From: Acinetobacter sp. NIPH 2100
GTDB taxonomy: Bacteria; Pseudomonadota; Gammaproteobacteria; Pseudomonadales; Moraxellaceae
Length of the DNA stretch: 64,000 nt
Direction: 5' to 3'
NCBI RefSeq assembly: GCF_000369805.1
Contig: NZ_KB850224.1
Coordinates: 2,862,399 to 2,926,398, forward strand
The notes under the pieces are model-generated. The model was not told the DNA's origin. It ran no database searches and saw only the letters and a program-made list of their open reading frames with translations. The position numbers and the translations under genes are program-made. This document shows positions 9,291 through 18,581 of the stretch, piece by piece (position 1 is the first letter of the stretch; every line of letters begins with the position of its first letter).

Positions 9291-11522
9291 TTAAAGTGAC
9301 GCAAGTGTCGTATTAAAAGTTTCACTTGGACGCATGACCGCATTTACTTTCGCTGGATCAATTGCATAGTAACCACCGATGTCCGCAGCTTGACCTTGAA
9401 CTTGAGCAAGCTCAGCAACAATCTTCTGTTCGTTTTCAGCAAGTGCTTTTGCAAGTGGAGCAAACTTCGCTTTTAACTCAGCATCTTCATCTTGAGCAGC
9501 CAATGCTTCAGCCCAGTACGATGCCAAATAGAAGTGACTACCACGGTTATCCAATTCACCTGTACGACGTGATGGAGACTTGTCGTTATCCAGAAGTTTG
9601 CCTGTTGCTTGGTCAAGCGTTTTCGCAAGCAATTTCGCACGATTATTGTCTTCTTTAATACCAAGTTCTTCTAAAGAAACGGCTAACGCAAGGAACTCAC
9701 CAAGTGAATCCCAACGTAAGTGGTTTTCTTCAACTAATTGCTGAACATGTTTCGGCGCTGAACCACCCGCACCTGTTTCGTACATGCCGCCACCTGCCAT
9801 TAACGGCACGATCGACAACATTTTCGCAGAAGTACCCAATTCCATAATCGGGAACAAATCCGTTAAGTAGTCACGTAAGATGTTACCAGTCACAGAAATC
9901 GTATCTAAACCACGCGCTACGCGTTCAAGCGTATAACGCATTGCACGTACTTGTGACATGATTTGGATATCAAGACCAGTTGTATCATGATCTTCGAGAT
10001 ACTTTTCAACTTTCTTGATCAATTCATTTTCGTGTGGACGGTACGGGTCAAGCCAGAAGATTGCAGGCATACCAGAGTTACGTGCACGTGTTACTGCAAG
10101 TTTTACCCAGTCACGGATTGGTGCATCTTTCACCTGACACATACGCCAGATATCACCTTCTTCTACATTTTGTGACATCAACACTTCACCTGTGTCGAGA
10201 TCAGTAATGTTGGCAATACCAGCTTCAGAAATTTCAAAAGTTTTGTCGTGTGAACCGTACTCTTCTGCTTTTTGCGCCATTAAACCAACGTTTGGCACAG
10301 TACCCATAGTACGTGGGTCGAAGTTACCGTTCCACTTACAGAAATTAATCATTTCTTGATAAATACGTGCGAATGTAGATTCAGGCATGACTGCTTTACA
10401 ATCGTAAGGTTTACCGTCAGCACCCCACATTTTACCGCCACCACGGATCATTGCAGGCATAGAAGCATCTACAATCACGTCATTTGGTGAATGGAAGTTA
10501 GTGATGCCTTTAGCAGAATCAACCATTGCAAGTGCAGGACGGTGTTCTTGGCAAGCATGTAAATCTTCGATGATTTCTTCACGAAGTGAAGTTGGTAAGG
10601 TTGCGATCTTCTCGTAAAGACCCGCCATACCGTTATTGACGTTGATGCCTAATTCGTCAAACAATTTACCGTGTTTTTCAAAAGCATCTTTGTAGTAAAT
10701 TTTCACACAGTGACCGAATACGATCGGGTGTGACACTTTCATCATGGTTGCTTTAACGTGCAATGAGAACAAAATGCCTGCTTCACGACAGTCTTCGAGT
10801 TCTTTCTCATAGAAGTCACACAATGCTTTTTTGCTCATAAACATTGAGTCGATGATTTCACCATCTTGAAGCGCAACTTTTGGCTTAAGTACGATAGTTT
10901 CACCAGACTTGGTGATGAGTTCCATTTTCACATTACGTGCACGGTCTAAAGTCATTGATTTTTCGCCATGGTAGAAGTCGCCTTCATCCATGTGAGAAAC
11001 GTGAGTCTGTGACCATTGCTTCCACTCGCTCATTGAATGCGGGTGTTTTTTCGCATAATTTTTTACCGCAGCTGGTGCGCGACGGTCAGAGTTACCTTCA
11101 CGCAATACTGGGTTTACTGCTGAACCAAGGCATTTACCATAACGCGCCTTGATCTCTTTTTCTTCTTCAGTGGTTGGATTTTCTGGGTAATCAGGAAGTG
11201 CATAGCCCTTAGACTGAAGCTCTTTAATGCATGAAACTAACTGAGCAACAGACGCACTGATGTTTGGCAGTTTAATGATATTGGTATCTGGGTCTTGAGT
11301 AAGACGACCTAACTCGGCAAGGTTATTAGTTACCTTTTGTTCATCTTTCAGATAATCTGAAAATTCTGCGAGTACACGAACTGCAACTGAGATATCGCTT
11401 TTAACGATCTCAATGCCAGCAGGTTTTGTAAAGGTCTCAATGATCGGTAGCAATGAATAGGTCGCTAATAACGGCGCCTCATCAGTCAGTGTATAAATGA
11501 TTTTTGACTTTCCACCAGCCAT
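9291..11522 (-). CDS. idh: NADP-dependent isocitrate dehydrogenase, monomeric type
   Basis: Monomeric isocitrate dehydrogenase of 743 residues, the standard size of this family. It is unrelated in fold family to the 417-residue dimeric enzyme encoded at 6062-7315. The N-terminus [20 protein letters not shown], the central [18 protein letters not shown] and the C-terminal [18 protein letters not shown] are typical. It catalyses isocitrate plus NADP+ to 2-oxoglutarate, CO2 and NADPH in the cytoplasm. It has its own promoter-like sequence and terminator. Possession of both isozymes is known in Acinetobacter, Pseudomonas and cold-adapted relatives, where the two are regulated differently. Confidence 0.96.
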   Translation of the reverse strand: MAGGKSKIIYTLTDEAPLLATYSLLPIIETFTKPAGIEIVKSDISVAVRVLAEFSDYLKDEQKVTNNLAELGRLTQDPDTNIIKLPNISASVAQLVSCIKELQSKGYALPDYPENPTTEEEKEIKARYGKCLGSAVNPVLREGNSDRRAPAAVKNYAKKHPHSMSEWKQWSQTHVSHMDEGDFYHGEKSMTLDRARNVKMELITKSGETIVLKPKVALQDGEIIDSMFMSKKALCDFYEKELEDCREAGILFSLHVKATMMKVSHPIVFGHCVKIYYKDAFEKHGKLFDELGINVNNGMAGLYEKIATLPTSLREEIIEDLHACQEHRPALAMVDSAKGITNFHSPNDVIVDASMPAMIRGGGKMWGADGKPYDCKAVMPESTFARIYQEMINFCKWNGNFDPRTMGTVPNVGLMAQKAEEYGSHDKTFEISEAGIANITDLDTGEVLMSQNVEEGDIWRMCQVKDAPIRDWVKLAVTRARNSGMPAIFWLDPYRPHENELIKKVEKYLEDHDTTGLDIQIMSQVRAMRYTLERVARGLDTISVTGNILRDYLTDLFPIMELGTSAKMLSIVPLMAGGGMYETGAGGSAPKHVQQLVEENHLRWDSLGEFLALAVSLEELGIKEDNNRAKLLAKTLDQATGKLLDNDKSPSRRTGELDNRGSHFYLASYWAEALAAQDEDAELKAKFAPLAKALAENEQKIVAELAQVQGQAADIGGYYAIDPAKVNAVMRPSETFNTTLASL

Positions 11523-11850
11523 ATATAGCCCCTTGTGTTGGATTGAGTTATGGAAAACTGCGCTTGTGGCCCAGCTCCTAGAACCGATTTGCTTGAATAA
11601 ACTTGAGAGTATCAGTGTTCATCACATGCTAGTCAACGCAATATCCGGTGATAACGACATTTCGCTAAAAAATACTACAAAATGATATAATAGTAACATT
11701 CAGTTGTGTATATATGCGGCCAAGTTTCGTCTTTTCAAATACAAACCGTTACCATCTTTAAATGAACCCACTGAATTGATCATTTAGCAAACAAATACAC
11801 AAATTGCTAAATATCGCGTCCTATTTTGACAGAGCTTGATGAAGAATTCG
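11523..11850. other. 328-base intergenic region without a gene
   Basis: This region separates the start of the monomeric isocitrate dehydrogenase gene from the end of the sensor-kinase gene, both on the - strand. Apart from the candidate promoter at 11608-11636 I see no RNA gene, repeat or strong hairpin. Confidence 0.6.
11608..11636 (-). promoter_or_regulatory. candidate sigma-70 promoter for monomeric isocitrate dehydrogenase
   Basis: On the - strand TTGACT (11631-11636) and GATACT (11608-11613) are separated by 17 bases. This would give a leader of roughly 80 bases before the ATG at 11522. It is a sequence match only. Confidence 0.4.
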
Positions 11851-13227
11851 TTAATTCTTTAGTGGTAAGATCAATTTAAACGCCACACCGTCAGTTCGAT
11901 TTTCAACCTTAGCGAAACCAGCATGTAACTGCATAATCGAGTTCACAATAGCTAAGCCTAAACCACCTGTTTGTGCTTTTTGATGTCGACTTTCATCGAC
12001 CTGATAAAATCGGTCAAATAAGTAAGGCAAATGCTTTTCATCAATATACACACCTGCTGTCACAATCGTAATCACACAATTTGAATCACATCGACCAGCA
12101 TCTACTCTAATCACGCCACCTGTTTGACCATGCAAAATGGCATTACTGATTAAATTCGCAATCGCACGTTGGATTAATGCTTCATTCGCCATGATATTCA
12201 GATCATCAACTACATCAAGTTTGAGTGTCATCTGACGTTCTTCAACCAAACAATCAAAATAGTCACCAATATTTATAATCAGATGTTTGAGATTGAATGC
12301 GTTTTTATCAACTCCCTGATGCGCATGCTCGGTACGTGCAATAAACAACATACTCTCGATCATTTTGGTCAGTCGTTCATACTCTTCTAAATGCGAATAG
12401 AGTAAATTCTCGAGTTCTTCTGTTGTACGCGGTTGGGACAGTAAAATCTGCGTTTGTCCCATTAAGTTATTCAGCGGTGTCCTTAATTCATGTGCGATAT
12501 CTTCTGAAAACTGCGCCAGCTTCTGATAATCCTGCTGAATTTTATCTAGCATTTCATTCATCGCATGGCTCAACTGCTGAACCTCAATATTACTAGATTC
12601 AACTTCAATACGATGATTCAGTTTTTGCACGTTGATTTTACTGGTCTCTACAATCAAAGTGCGCATGGAACGGAACAAATAATGCCCTACCATAAACCCT
12701 AGAAGACTAGACAACAAAATACCTAGACCACTATAAAATAAGACTTTCCAAAAATATTGACTCAGTATTTGATTCGCTCCGTCCCATTGTTGCCCTGCAA
12801 TCAATTGATATTGTTTATGATCATATGAAATGGATTGGAATGCGAAGCGTGTGGTCGGATGCTCAATAGTATTATTACGATATTGAATTTTATTTGAATA
12901 ATTTAGCTCAGGAATTTTGATTTGTAATGGATTAATCCTGATGAGATCTTGTGTTGACTCTTTGACAATAAAAATACTGTCTTCATGCCCCACCATATTT
13001 TCATAAAGCTTTGGGTATTTCCCTAATATCTGAACAGTATGTGCATCGGTCAAAAAAACTTCCATTCGTTTGATCCGAGCAGCTAAGGCTTTATCTTGCT
13101 GGGTATAGACCATTTCACGAAAATTTTGATAGGACAAACCGCCAATACTGATAAAAACAACACAAGAAATCAGACTAAAAGCCAAACTCAGGCGCGAAGC
13201 CAAAGACAATTTACCCATGATGTTCAT
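11851..13227 (-). CDS. sensor histidine kinase, CusS/HprS (heavy-metal sensor) type
   Basis: Inner-membrane sensor of 458 residues. It has a helix near 13-31, a periplasmic domain of about 130 residues, a second helix near 162-182, HAMP, then the dimerisation domain with His246 in AHELRTPL. The ATPase domain follows, with its N box near NLISNAILHG. In the G1 box the usual DxGxG is TAGVYI before HLPYLFDRFYQVDESR. CusS-type kinases also lack the canonical motif here (NPGTPI), which supports the family call. QTGGLGLAIV is the G2 box. It overlaps the regulator gene by 17 bases, so the two are co-translated. The linked HIUase gene suggests an oxidant- or copper-sensing role like E. coli HprSR. Confidence 0.9.
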   Translation of the reverse strand: MNIMGKLSLASRLSLAFSLISCVVFISIGGLSYQNFREMVYTQQDKALAARIKRMEVFLTDAHTVQILGKYPKLYENMVGHEDSIFIVKESTQDLIRINPLQIKIPELNYSNKIQYRNNTIEHPTTRFAFQSISYDHKQYQLIAGQQWDGANQILSQYFWKVLFYSGLGILLSSLLGFMVGHYLFRSMRTLIVETSKINVQKLNHRIEVESSNIEVQQLSHAMNEMLDKIQQDYQKLAQFSEDIAHELRTPLNNLMGQTQILLSQPRTTEELENLLYSHLEEYERLTKMIESMLFIARTEHAHQGVDKNAFNLKHLIINIGDYFDCLVEERQMTLKLDVVDDLNIMANEALIQRAIANLISNAILHGQTGGVIRVDAGRCDSNCVITIVTAGVYIDEKHLPYLFDRFYQVDESRHQKAQTGGLGLAIVNSIMQLHAGFAKVENRTDGVAFKLILPLKN

Positions 13228-13894
13228 CTTTTAAATCGACCTTATAGCCAATACCACGCACGGTATATATCAACTTGGGAACAAAGTGATCATCAATTTT
13301 TGCTCTCAAACGGCGTATCGCCACATCGACCACATTGGTATCCGTATCAAAATTAATATTCCAAACCATTGAAGCAATTTGAGTGCGAGTCAGTACTTCT
13401 CCACGATGCTGAATCAATAATTGCAACAGCACAAACTCTTTGGCTGTTAAATCAATCTTGATTTCGGCTCGATGAACTTCCCGACTCAGCCGATTCAAGC
13501 GCAAATTCGCGATTTGATAAATCTCTTTTTCAACCGTTGGCACACGACGTAATAAACTTTTAATTCGTGCCAATAATTCGACATATGAAAAGGGCTTAAC
13601 CAGATAGTCATCTGCACCAAGCTCTAATCCTTTCACCCGATCCAGCACATGATCCTTTGCCGTCAGCATCAGCACAGGGATTTTTGAAAAAGTCCGTAGC
13701 GTTTGTAAGACTTGCCAACCATCCAGTTGCGGCAGCATGACATCCAAAATCAGTAAATCAAATGCCTCTCGTTGCAAGCATGACAATGCTTCTATGCCAT
13801 CTTTTGCAACGGCACAGGTATAGCCTGACTCGTGTAATCCTTTCGCTAGAAACTGTGCGATTTTGGATTCATCTTCAACAATTAAAATATGCAT
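13211..13894 (-). CDS. OmpR-family response regulator, CusR/HprR type
   Basis: A 227-residue regulator with an N-terminal receiver domain: acidic pocket VEDES, phospho-acceptor Asp51 in LILDVMLPQLDGW, and Lys in LVKPFSYVELLARI. The C-terminal winged helix (about 128-222) ends in VVDVAIRRLRAKID...IYTVRGIGYKVD. It is the first gene of the operon with the downstream sensor kinase. A perfect GATTAC-N6-GTAATC palindrome lies 33 bases upstream of the start. The architecture matches the CATTAC-N6-GTAATG box reported for E. coli HprR, so autoregulation is likely. Confidence 0.93.
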   Translation of the reverse strand: MHILIVEDESKIAQFLAKGLHESGYTCAVAKDGIEALSCLQREAFDLLILDVMLPQLDGWQVLQTLRTFSKIPVLMLTAKDHVLDRVKGLELGADDYLVKPFSYVELLARIKSLLRRVPTVEKEIYQIANLRLNRLSREVHRAEIKIDLTAKEFVLLQLLIQHRGEVLTRTQIASMVWNINFDTDTNVVDVAIRRLRAKIDDHFVPKLIYTVRGIGYKVDLKDEHHG

Positions 13895-13926
13895 CCCACA
13901 TTTTAACCCTGTTTATCCATTGCCAA

Positions 13927-13944
13927 GATTACAAATCGGTAATC
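13927..13944. promoter_or_regulatory. HprR/CusR-like operator palindrome
   Basis: GATTAC (13927-13932), a 6-base spacer, then GTAATC (13939-13944) form a perfect inverted repeat in the divergent region between the response regulator and the outer-membrane protein genes. It is followed by AATTGTCAT, which resembles a CusR half-site. The assignment is inferred by similarity to the E. coli boxes. Confidence 0.55.
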
Positions 13945-14044
13945 CAATTGTCATCACGCCAAGATTTTTTTCTTTCTACCATGTTCTGAGGAAATAAAGA
14001 TTTTTATCACTAAACATTCATCTACTGTTTTTGGAAAATTGAAT

Positions 14045-14737
14045 ATGGACAAGCTCCTCACCCGTTTCGTGGTTTCATCTGTTTTACTGACTACTGTATC
14101 CCTAAGTTATGCTCAGGACGTAAATGATGCAGGTTATTATATCTCTGCAAAAGTTGCTGCTGCTCAACTCAAAGCTGACAATATGGAAACCAGCTTACGT
14201 CCTGGTATTGGCCAATTTGTTGCAGGTAAAGATCAAAAAGATCGAACCAACGCTTCACTCGGTTTTGGCTATGATTTTGGTAATGGCTGGCGTACTGAAG
14301 GTGAGTATACCTTTAAAAATAACGCTGAATTTACCAGCGGTTCAACCAATTTTCCAACCAGCCTCAACCATCATAAAGTCGATACACAGCGTTTAATGTT
14401 GAATGCTTATCGTGATTTTGAAGTCATCAACAATGTAGCGGTATATGGCAATGTCGGTTTAGGTATTGCCCGCACCGAATCTTCTGGCTGGCAAGGTAAT
14501 TCCTCTCGCCAATACATTTCAAACACCGAAACCCAACTGGTGTATAGCATTGGTGCAGGGGCCAGTTATAAAGCAATCGACAACCTTAACCTTGATTTGG
14601 GCTACCGTTATGTAGACTTGGGTAAAGCAGATAGCGGGTTAAATAACTTCACCAATGCACGTAACTTACAAGATGAGCAAATGAAAGCACATCTCTACTC
14701 AAGCGAGTTCTATCTCGGTGCAAGATATTCATTTTAA
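14045..14737 (+). CDS. outer-membrane beta-barrel protein (Opa/OmpA-barrel-like)
   Basis: About 230 residues with a signal peptide (MDKLLTRF...LSYA) and alternating amphipathic strands such as ASLGFGYDFGNGWRTEGEY and NLNLDLGYRYVDL. The C-terminal strand SSEFYLGARYSF ends in Phe, the BAM recognition signature. Predicted as an eight-stranded barrel of the OmpA-barrel/Opa type. A TTG two codons upstream (14039) opens the frame, but ATG 14045 is more likely. It is divergent from the two-component system across the palindrome at 13927, so it may be a target of that regulator. Function is unknown. Confidence 0.82.
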   Translation: MDKLLTRFVVSSVLLTTVSLSYAQDVNDAGYYISAKVAAAQLKADNMETSLRPGIGQFVAGKDQKDRTNASLGFGYDFGNGWRTEGEYTFKNNAEFTSGSTNFPTSLNHHKVDTQRLMLNAYRDFEVINNVAVYGNVGLGIARTESSGWQGNSSRQYISNTETQLVYSIGAGASYKAIDNLNLDLGYRYVDLGKADSGLNNFTNARNLQDEQMKAHLYSSEFYLGARYSF

Positions 14738-14854
14738 AATTTTAAAGCACTGATTAGCATTTTTTTCACTCTTATCCCATGCCCATGTATTGTCCTCACA
14801 ACAACTGACGGCAATACAGACGAAAACATTGATCAACAAAGATAGAATATTGCT

Positions 14855-15256
14855 ATGTATAAAAATCTATTCGCCATCGCCGCACTATCGGCTTCAAGCA
14901 GCTTATTTGCAGCAACAAACCCATTAAGTGTGCATGTTCTCAACCAGCAAAATGGTCTACCTGCTGCTGATGTCACCGTTGTTCTCGAGGCGCAACAAAA
15001 AAACCAATGGATAGAAATTAATCAGGCCAAAACTGATCAGAATGGAAGAATTACTGCACTTTATCCGACGCAACAACAATTAAAGTCGGGTGTTTATAAA
15101 GTGACTTTTAAAACAGGTGATTGGTATAAAGCCCGAAAGCAAAGTAGTTTTTTTCCTGAAGTTCCGGTTATTTTTGAAGTTGATGGAACCTTGCCACACT
15201 ATCACATTCCCTTACTGCTCAGTCCCTATGGTTATTCGACTTATCGAGGCAGCTAA
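14855..15256 (+). CDS. hiuH: periplasmic 5-hydroxyisourate hydrolase (transthyretin-related)
   Basis: Transthyretin-like enzyme that converts 5-hydroxyisourate to OHCU in urate breakdown. The 133 residues begin with a signal peptide (MYKNLFAIAALSASSSLFAA). The mature part begins NPLSVHVLNQQNGLPA (active-site His) and ends with the diagnostic YRGS tetrapeptide; LPHYHIPLLLSPYGYSTYRGS is the usual terminus. A periplasmic HIUase also occurs in E. coli (HiuH/YedX), where it adjoins the HprSR two-component system. The same association appears here, with a barrel-protein gene between. Confidence 0.9.
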   Translation: MYKNLFAIAALSASSSLFAATNPLSVHVLNQQNGLPAADVTVVLEAQQKNQWIEINQAKTDQNGRITALYPTQQQLKSGVYKVTFKTGDWYKARKQSSFFPEVPVIFEVDGTLPHYHIPLLLSPYGYSTYRGS

Positions 15257-15257
15257 T

Positions 15258-15284
15258 AAAAAGGACGCTCATAGCGTCCTTTTT
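15258..15284. terminator. bidirectional terminator
   Basis: A 7-bp stem GGACGCT/AGCGTCC (15263-15269 with 15273-15279) encloses a 3-base loop and is flanked by A5 and T5. It is shared by hiuH (+) and the M61 peptidase gene (-). Confidence 0.88.
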
Positions 15285-15292
15285 ATCAAGTT

Positions 15293-16996
15293 CTAACCCT
15301 TCAACCAGCGGTCAACTTTATGTTGATCTTCAACTTTGAGTTCAACTGTTGTGAGTGAGTTCTCACCCGCTTGCAGTTCAAATTGTAAAAACTCATCGCG
15401 GCGGAAAGCATAAACCGTAAAGCTGCCTTGTTGCTTTGCATACTTCGCTAAAAGTTTTTCTGATGCTTTGATGCCATCAATCGCGACAATCACATCATTG
15501 GCCGATAAGCCTGCTTGAGCTGCAGCACTGTCACGACGAAGCTGCTGTACTACCACACCTTCAGCTTTATCAACCACTTTTAAGCCGAATGGTAAAGCCT
15601 TGTCATCTTTGCTGCTATAACTTAAACCAAACTCAGGGAATAATTGATCCAGTGGTAACTCATCTGTAGTGTTGATCAAATGATTGATTTGCTCAATCCA
15701 GTTATCACCTGTCAATTCATTACATAATTCAAAAATAGTCCGATCGTTGACCTGAATACCATTTTGGGTATTTTCATATAAACGGCGCATTAATGCATCT
15801 AAATTAGAACCACGTAAGCGCAAGCCCAAGTCTAGACAGAGTGCCACCAAACTGCCTTTGTTATAGTAACTCGTTCCCGCATTATTTGAGTTTTCATCCT
15901 GACGATAGAATTTAATCCATGCATCAAAACTAGACTCAGAAACAGATTGAATCAAACGTCCTGGATTTTGTAGATAACGATCAATTTGCGCTTTTAGGAG
16001 ATCCAAATAAGACTTCTGTGAAATCACGCCACTACGCAATAAAATCAAATCATCGTAATAAGACGTAAAGCCTTCAAAAATCCACAGTAAGCTGGTGTAG
16101 GCTTCTTTATGCAAATCATAATTGGCAAAATTTTCAGGACGAATAAATTTCACCAACCATGAGTGAAAATATTCATGGCTGCATAGACCCAAGAAACGTT
16201 GATAGTCTTTAGATGGTTCTTCTGCTTCATTGGCTTGCGGTAAATCATCACGCGGTGTAATTAAACTGGTGCTATTACAGTGCTCTAAACCACCATAACT
16301 ATTGCCAGTTGCCATAGTCATAAAGGTATAGTTTTGAAATGGTGCTGAACCAAACATGTCAATTTCAGTTTGGCAAATCTTTTTAATGTCTGCCTCTAAA
16401 CGAGCTAAATTGGTGGTGTGCTTGCCAGAAATCACAAACTCATGCGCAATCCGATTGGCTTCAAAACTAAAACGACTTTGATCTGCCAATTCAAACGGAC
16501 TATCAATCAGTTGGTCATAGTTTTCTGCTTTTAAGGTAAAACGCCCCTTCACTAAGCTTTTTGATGGCAAACCTGTCGCTATTTGGAAATGTTTTAATTC
16601 ATCAGGTAGGAATAGTTCAAGTTCACATGCGGCTTGTTCTTGATCTACCAGTCCTAAACACACACAGGCAGGGTTAACATATAAACGTGTCTGATCGACA
16701 TAGGCACCCCGTACGGACAAATCATAGGCATACACATCATATTCAACCGTAATCAGTTCATGATCGGTATTGAATAAACGCCAACGATTTTTTTCTGTTT
16801 TTTTAATAGTCAGTAATCGCCCTGCTTCATCAGATGCTTTCACCGACTCGATATGCTTTGAGAACTCTCGAATCAAATAACTACCTGGAATCCAAGTAGG
16901 CAACCAAAGTTCTTGATTGGGATTTGCAAGAAAACGAAGTGTGACATGAATCAGATGCTGGCGATAATCGTCGAACTCAATTTGGTAGTGCAACAT
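15293..16996 (-). CDS. M61 family metallopeptidase with PDZ domain
   Basis: Peptidase of the glycyl-aminopeptidase family, 567 residues. The N-terminal beta-rich M61 domain (about 1-175) is followed by the catalytic domain with zinc motif HEYFH at 274-278 and a third ligand probably Glu308 in WIFEGFTSYYDD. A PDZ domain (about 460-540) contains GLSANDVIVAIDGIKASE. No signal peptide is visible, so it should be cytoplasmic. The natural substrate is unknown. It is monocistronic, with a convergent terminator downstream. Confidence 0.9.
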   Translation of the reverse strand: MLHYQIEFDDYRQHLIHVTLRFLANPNQELWLPTWIPGSYLIREFSKHIESVKASDEAGRLLTIKKTEKNRWRLFNTDHELITVEYDVYAYDLSVRGAYVDQTRLYVNPACVCLGLVDQEQAACELELFLPDELKHFQIATGLPSKSLVKGRFTLKAENYDQLIDSPFELADQSRFSFEANRIAHEFVISGKHTTNLARLEADIKKICQTEIDMFGSAPFQNYTFMTMATGNSYGGLEHCNSTSLITPRDDLPQANEAEEPSKDYQRFLGLCSHEYFHSWLVKFIRPENFANYDLHKEAYTSLLWIFEGFTSYYDDLILLRSGVISQKSYLDLLKAQIDRYLQNPGRLIQSVSESSFDAWIKFYRQDENSNNAGTSYYNKGSLVALCLDLGLRLRGSNLDALMRRLYENTQNGIQVNDRTIFELCNELTGDNWIEQINHLINTTDELPLDQLFPEFGLSYSSKDDKALPFGLKVVDKAEGVVVQQLRRDSAAAQAGLSANDVIVAIDGIKASEKLLAKYAKQQGSFTVYAFRRDEFLQFELQAGENSLTTVELKVEDQHKVDRWLKG

Positions 16997-17166
16997 AATT
17001 TTTAATCATGAAAATAGGAACAATTTCACACAGCTTAGCATTTTTTTACAAAGTCATGCGTAGATGTCGTAATTGTCGGCAAAAGTTGCTGGATTCTTCA
17101 ACAAAAAAGTCATAGCATTCTTGTCTCGCATTCTAGGCCATCGGATCGGCAATACAAGGTATTCAC

Positions 17167-18486
17167 GTGAAATTTCTCCTCTCCCTCTTTACGTTGTTTA
17201 GTCTCGTTTGTGCAAACCTTGCACATGCAAATTTACTCAACATTGCACCCGAAACAGTTGAAGCTCAAGCATGGTCGGTGATTGATGCCCAATCAGGACA
17301 AATCATTGCAGAACACAACAGTCATGTTCAACGCGCGCCAGCCTCTTTAACCAAAATGATGGTGGCTTATATCGCCTTAAAAGAAATTGAAGCGGGTAAA
17401 TTGCATAAAGCAGACGTACTGACCGCAACACCAGTGGTCAGCACAGTGATGTGGGATGAGTCACAGATGTACCTAAAAGCAGGTGAGCAGATTTCTGTTG
17501 ATCAGCTGTTAGCAGGTCTGATCGTCATGTCTGCCAATGATGCAGCAGTCACTCTTGCTGAAAAAATCTCAGGCAGTGTGCCGCAGTTCGTTGCACGTAT
17601 GAACCAAGAAGCACAAGCACTTGGCATGAAAGATACGCATTTCAGCAACCCTGCTGGTATCACCATGACAGATCACTACTCAACCGCAGCAGATCTCAGC
17701 TTACTTGCCAAAGCAATCGTGAAAGAAACACCTGAATATTTGTATTATTCAAAAATGCCAAGCTTTAGTTATAACCAACGCTTCCATCACGCCACTAACC
17801 TTGCATTAAAAATGGACCCAACAGCGGATGGTCTAAAAACGGGTTATACCAAAGCAGCAGGTTATAATCTTGCGTTAACAGCAGAGCGTCCGACGTTTAA
17901 CCCGCATGTTGAAAAACGCCGTTTAATTGTGGTGGTGTTAGGTACACCAAGCGCGGTAAAACGTGCTGAAGTGGCGCATAAGTTAATGAACTTGGCTTAT
18001 ACCTATACCCGCGACGAAGAAGTGATTCCTAAGCAACGATTGATTGCAGAACTTCCTGTGGTTAAATCGACATTGAAAATGTTTAAAGTTGAAACACAGC
18101 AGCCAACCATTGTAACCACTTCCTTATATGGTCAAACTGCACCGATTGATTTGAATACTTTTGACTTACTGTCTCAACGTATTCATCTGATTGATGCAAA
18201 CCAACAAGTCAGCACGGTTGAGCCGCTTCAAACCACCAATACACGTATCAATATTGAGCTCAATGAACAGCATTTGACTGCCCCTTTAACCCAAGTGATG
18301 AACTTGGCAACAGTGTCAATCTATCAAAACAATCAATTGATTCGTAGCTTGCAGATCGAAAACGATGTGCAAATTGAAGAAGCCAATATTTTCCAGAAAA
18401 TTATGATTTGGTTTTCCAACCTATTTTCATTCTTCTCCACCAATGACACAAAGAACCCAAAACTTTACCCTTTAAATCAAGGATAA
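17167..18486 (+). CDS. dacC: D-alanyl-D-alanine carboxypeptidase (PBP5/6, DacC-like)
   Basis: Periplasmic low-molecular-mass penicillin-binding protein that trims the terminal D-Ala from peptidoglycan stem peptides. A signal peptide is followed by the three active-site motifs SLTK (60-63), SAN (122-124) and KTG (224-226). The C-terminal PBP5-type beta domain spans about 285-390. A C-terminal amphipathic or hydrophobic segment (IFQKIMIWFSNLFSFFS) would anchor it to the outer face of the inner membrane. Length is 439 residues, slightly longer than E. coli PBP5. Confidence 0.93.
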   Translation: MKFLLSLFTLFSLVCANLAHANLLNIAPETVEAQAWSVIDAQSGQIIAEHNSHVQRAPASLTKMMVAYIALKEIEAGKLHKADVLTATPVVSTVMWDESQMYLKAGEQISVDQLLAGLIVMSANDAAVTLAEKISGSVPQFVARMNQEAQALGMKDTHFSNPAGITMTDHYSTAADLSLLAKAIVKETPEYLYYSKMPSFSYNQRFHHATNLALKMDPTADGLKTGYTKAAGYNLALTAERPTFNPHVEKRRLIVVVLGTPSAVKRAEVAHKLMNLAYTYTRDEEVIPKQRLIAELPVVKSTLKMFKVETQQPTIVTTSLYGQTAPIDLNTFDLLSQRIHLIDANQQVSTVEPLQTTNTRINIELNEQHLTAPLTQVMNLATVSIYQNNQLIRSLQIENDVQIEEANIFQKIMIWFSNLFSFFSTNDTKNPKLYPLNQG

Positions 18487-18531
18487 AAAAAACCTACTTT
18501 TTTTATAAAGATTAACCATACATGATCGAAA

Positions 18532-18559
18532 AAAGGATGGCATAATCCTGCCATCCTTT
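18532..18559 (+). terminator. hairpin between dacC and the ndh-like gene
   Basis: An 11-bp perfect stem AAAGGATGGCA/TGCCATCCTTT (18532-18542 with 18549-18559) has a 6-base loop. It lies after dacC and 22 bases before the next start. The tail is only TTTC, so it may be a terminator, an attenuator or a structured leader. Confidence 0.5.
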
Positions 18560-18581
18560 CACAAAAATAATTAGGTTAATC

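Noticed and set aside
11686..11691. TATAAT on the + strand
   Set aside because: No gene follows on that strand, no -35 is apparent, and the surrounding DNA is AT-rich.
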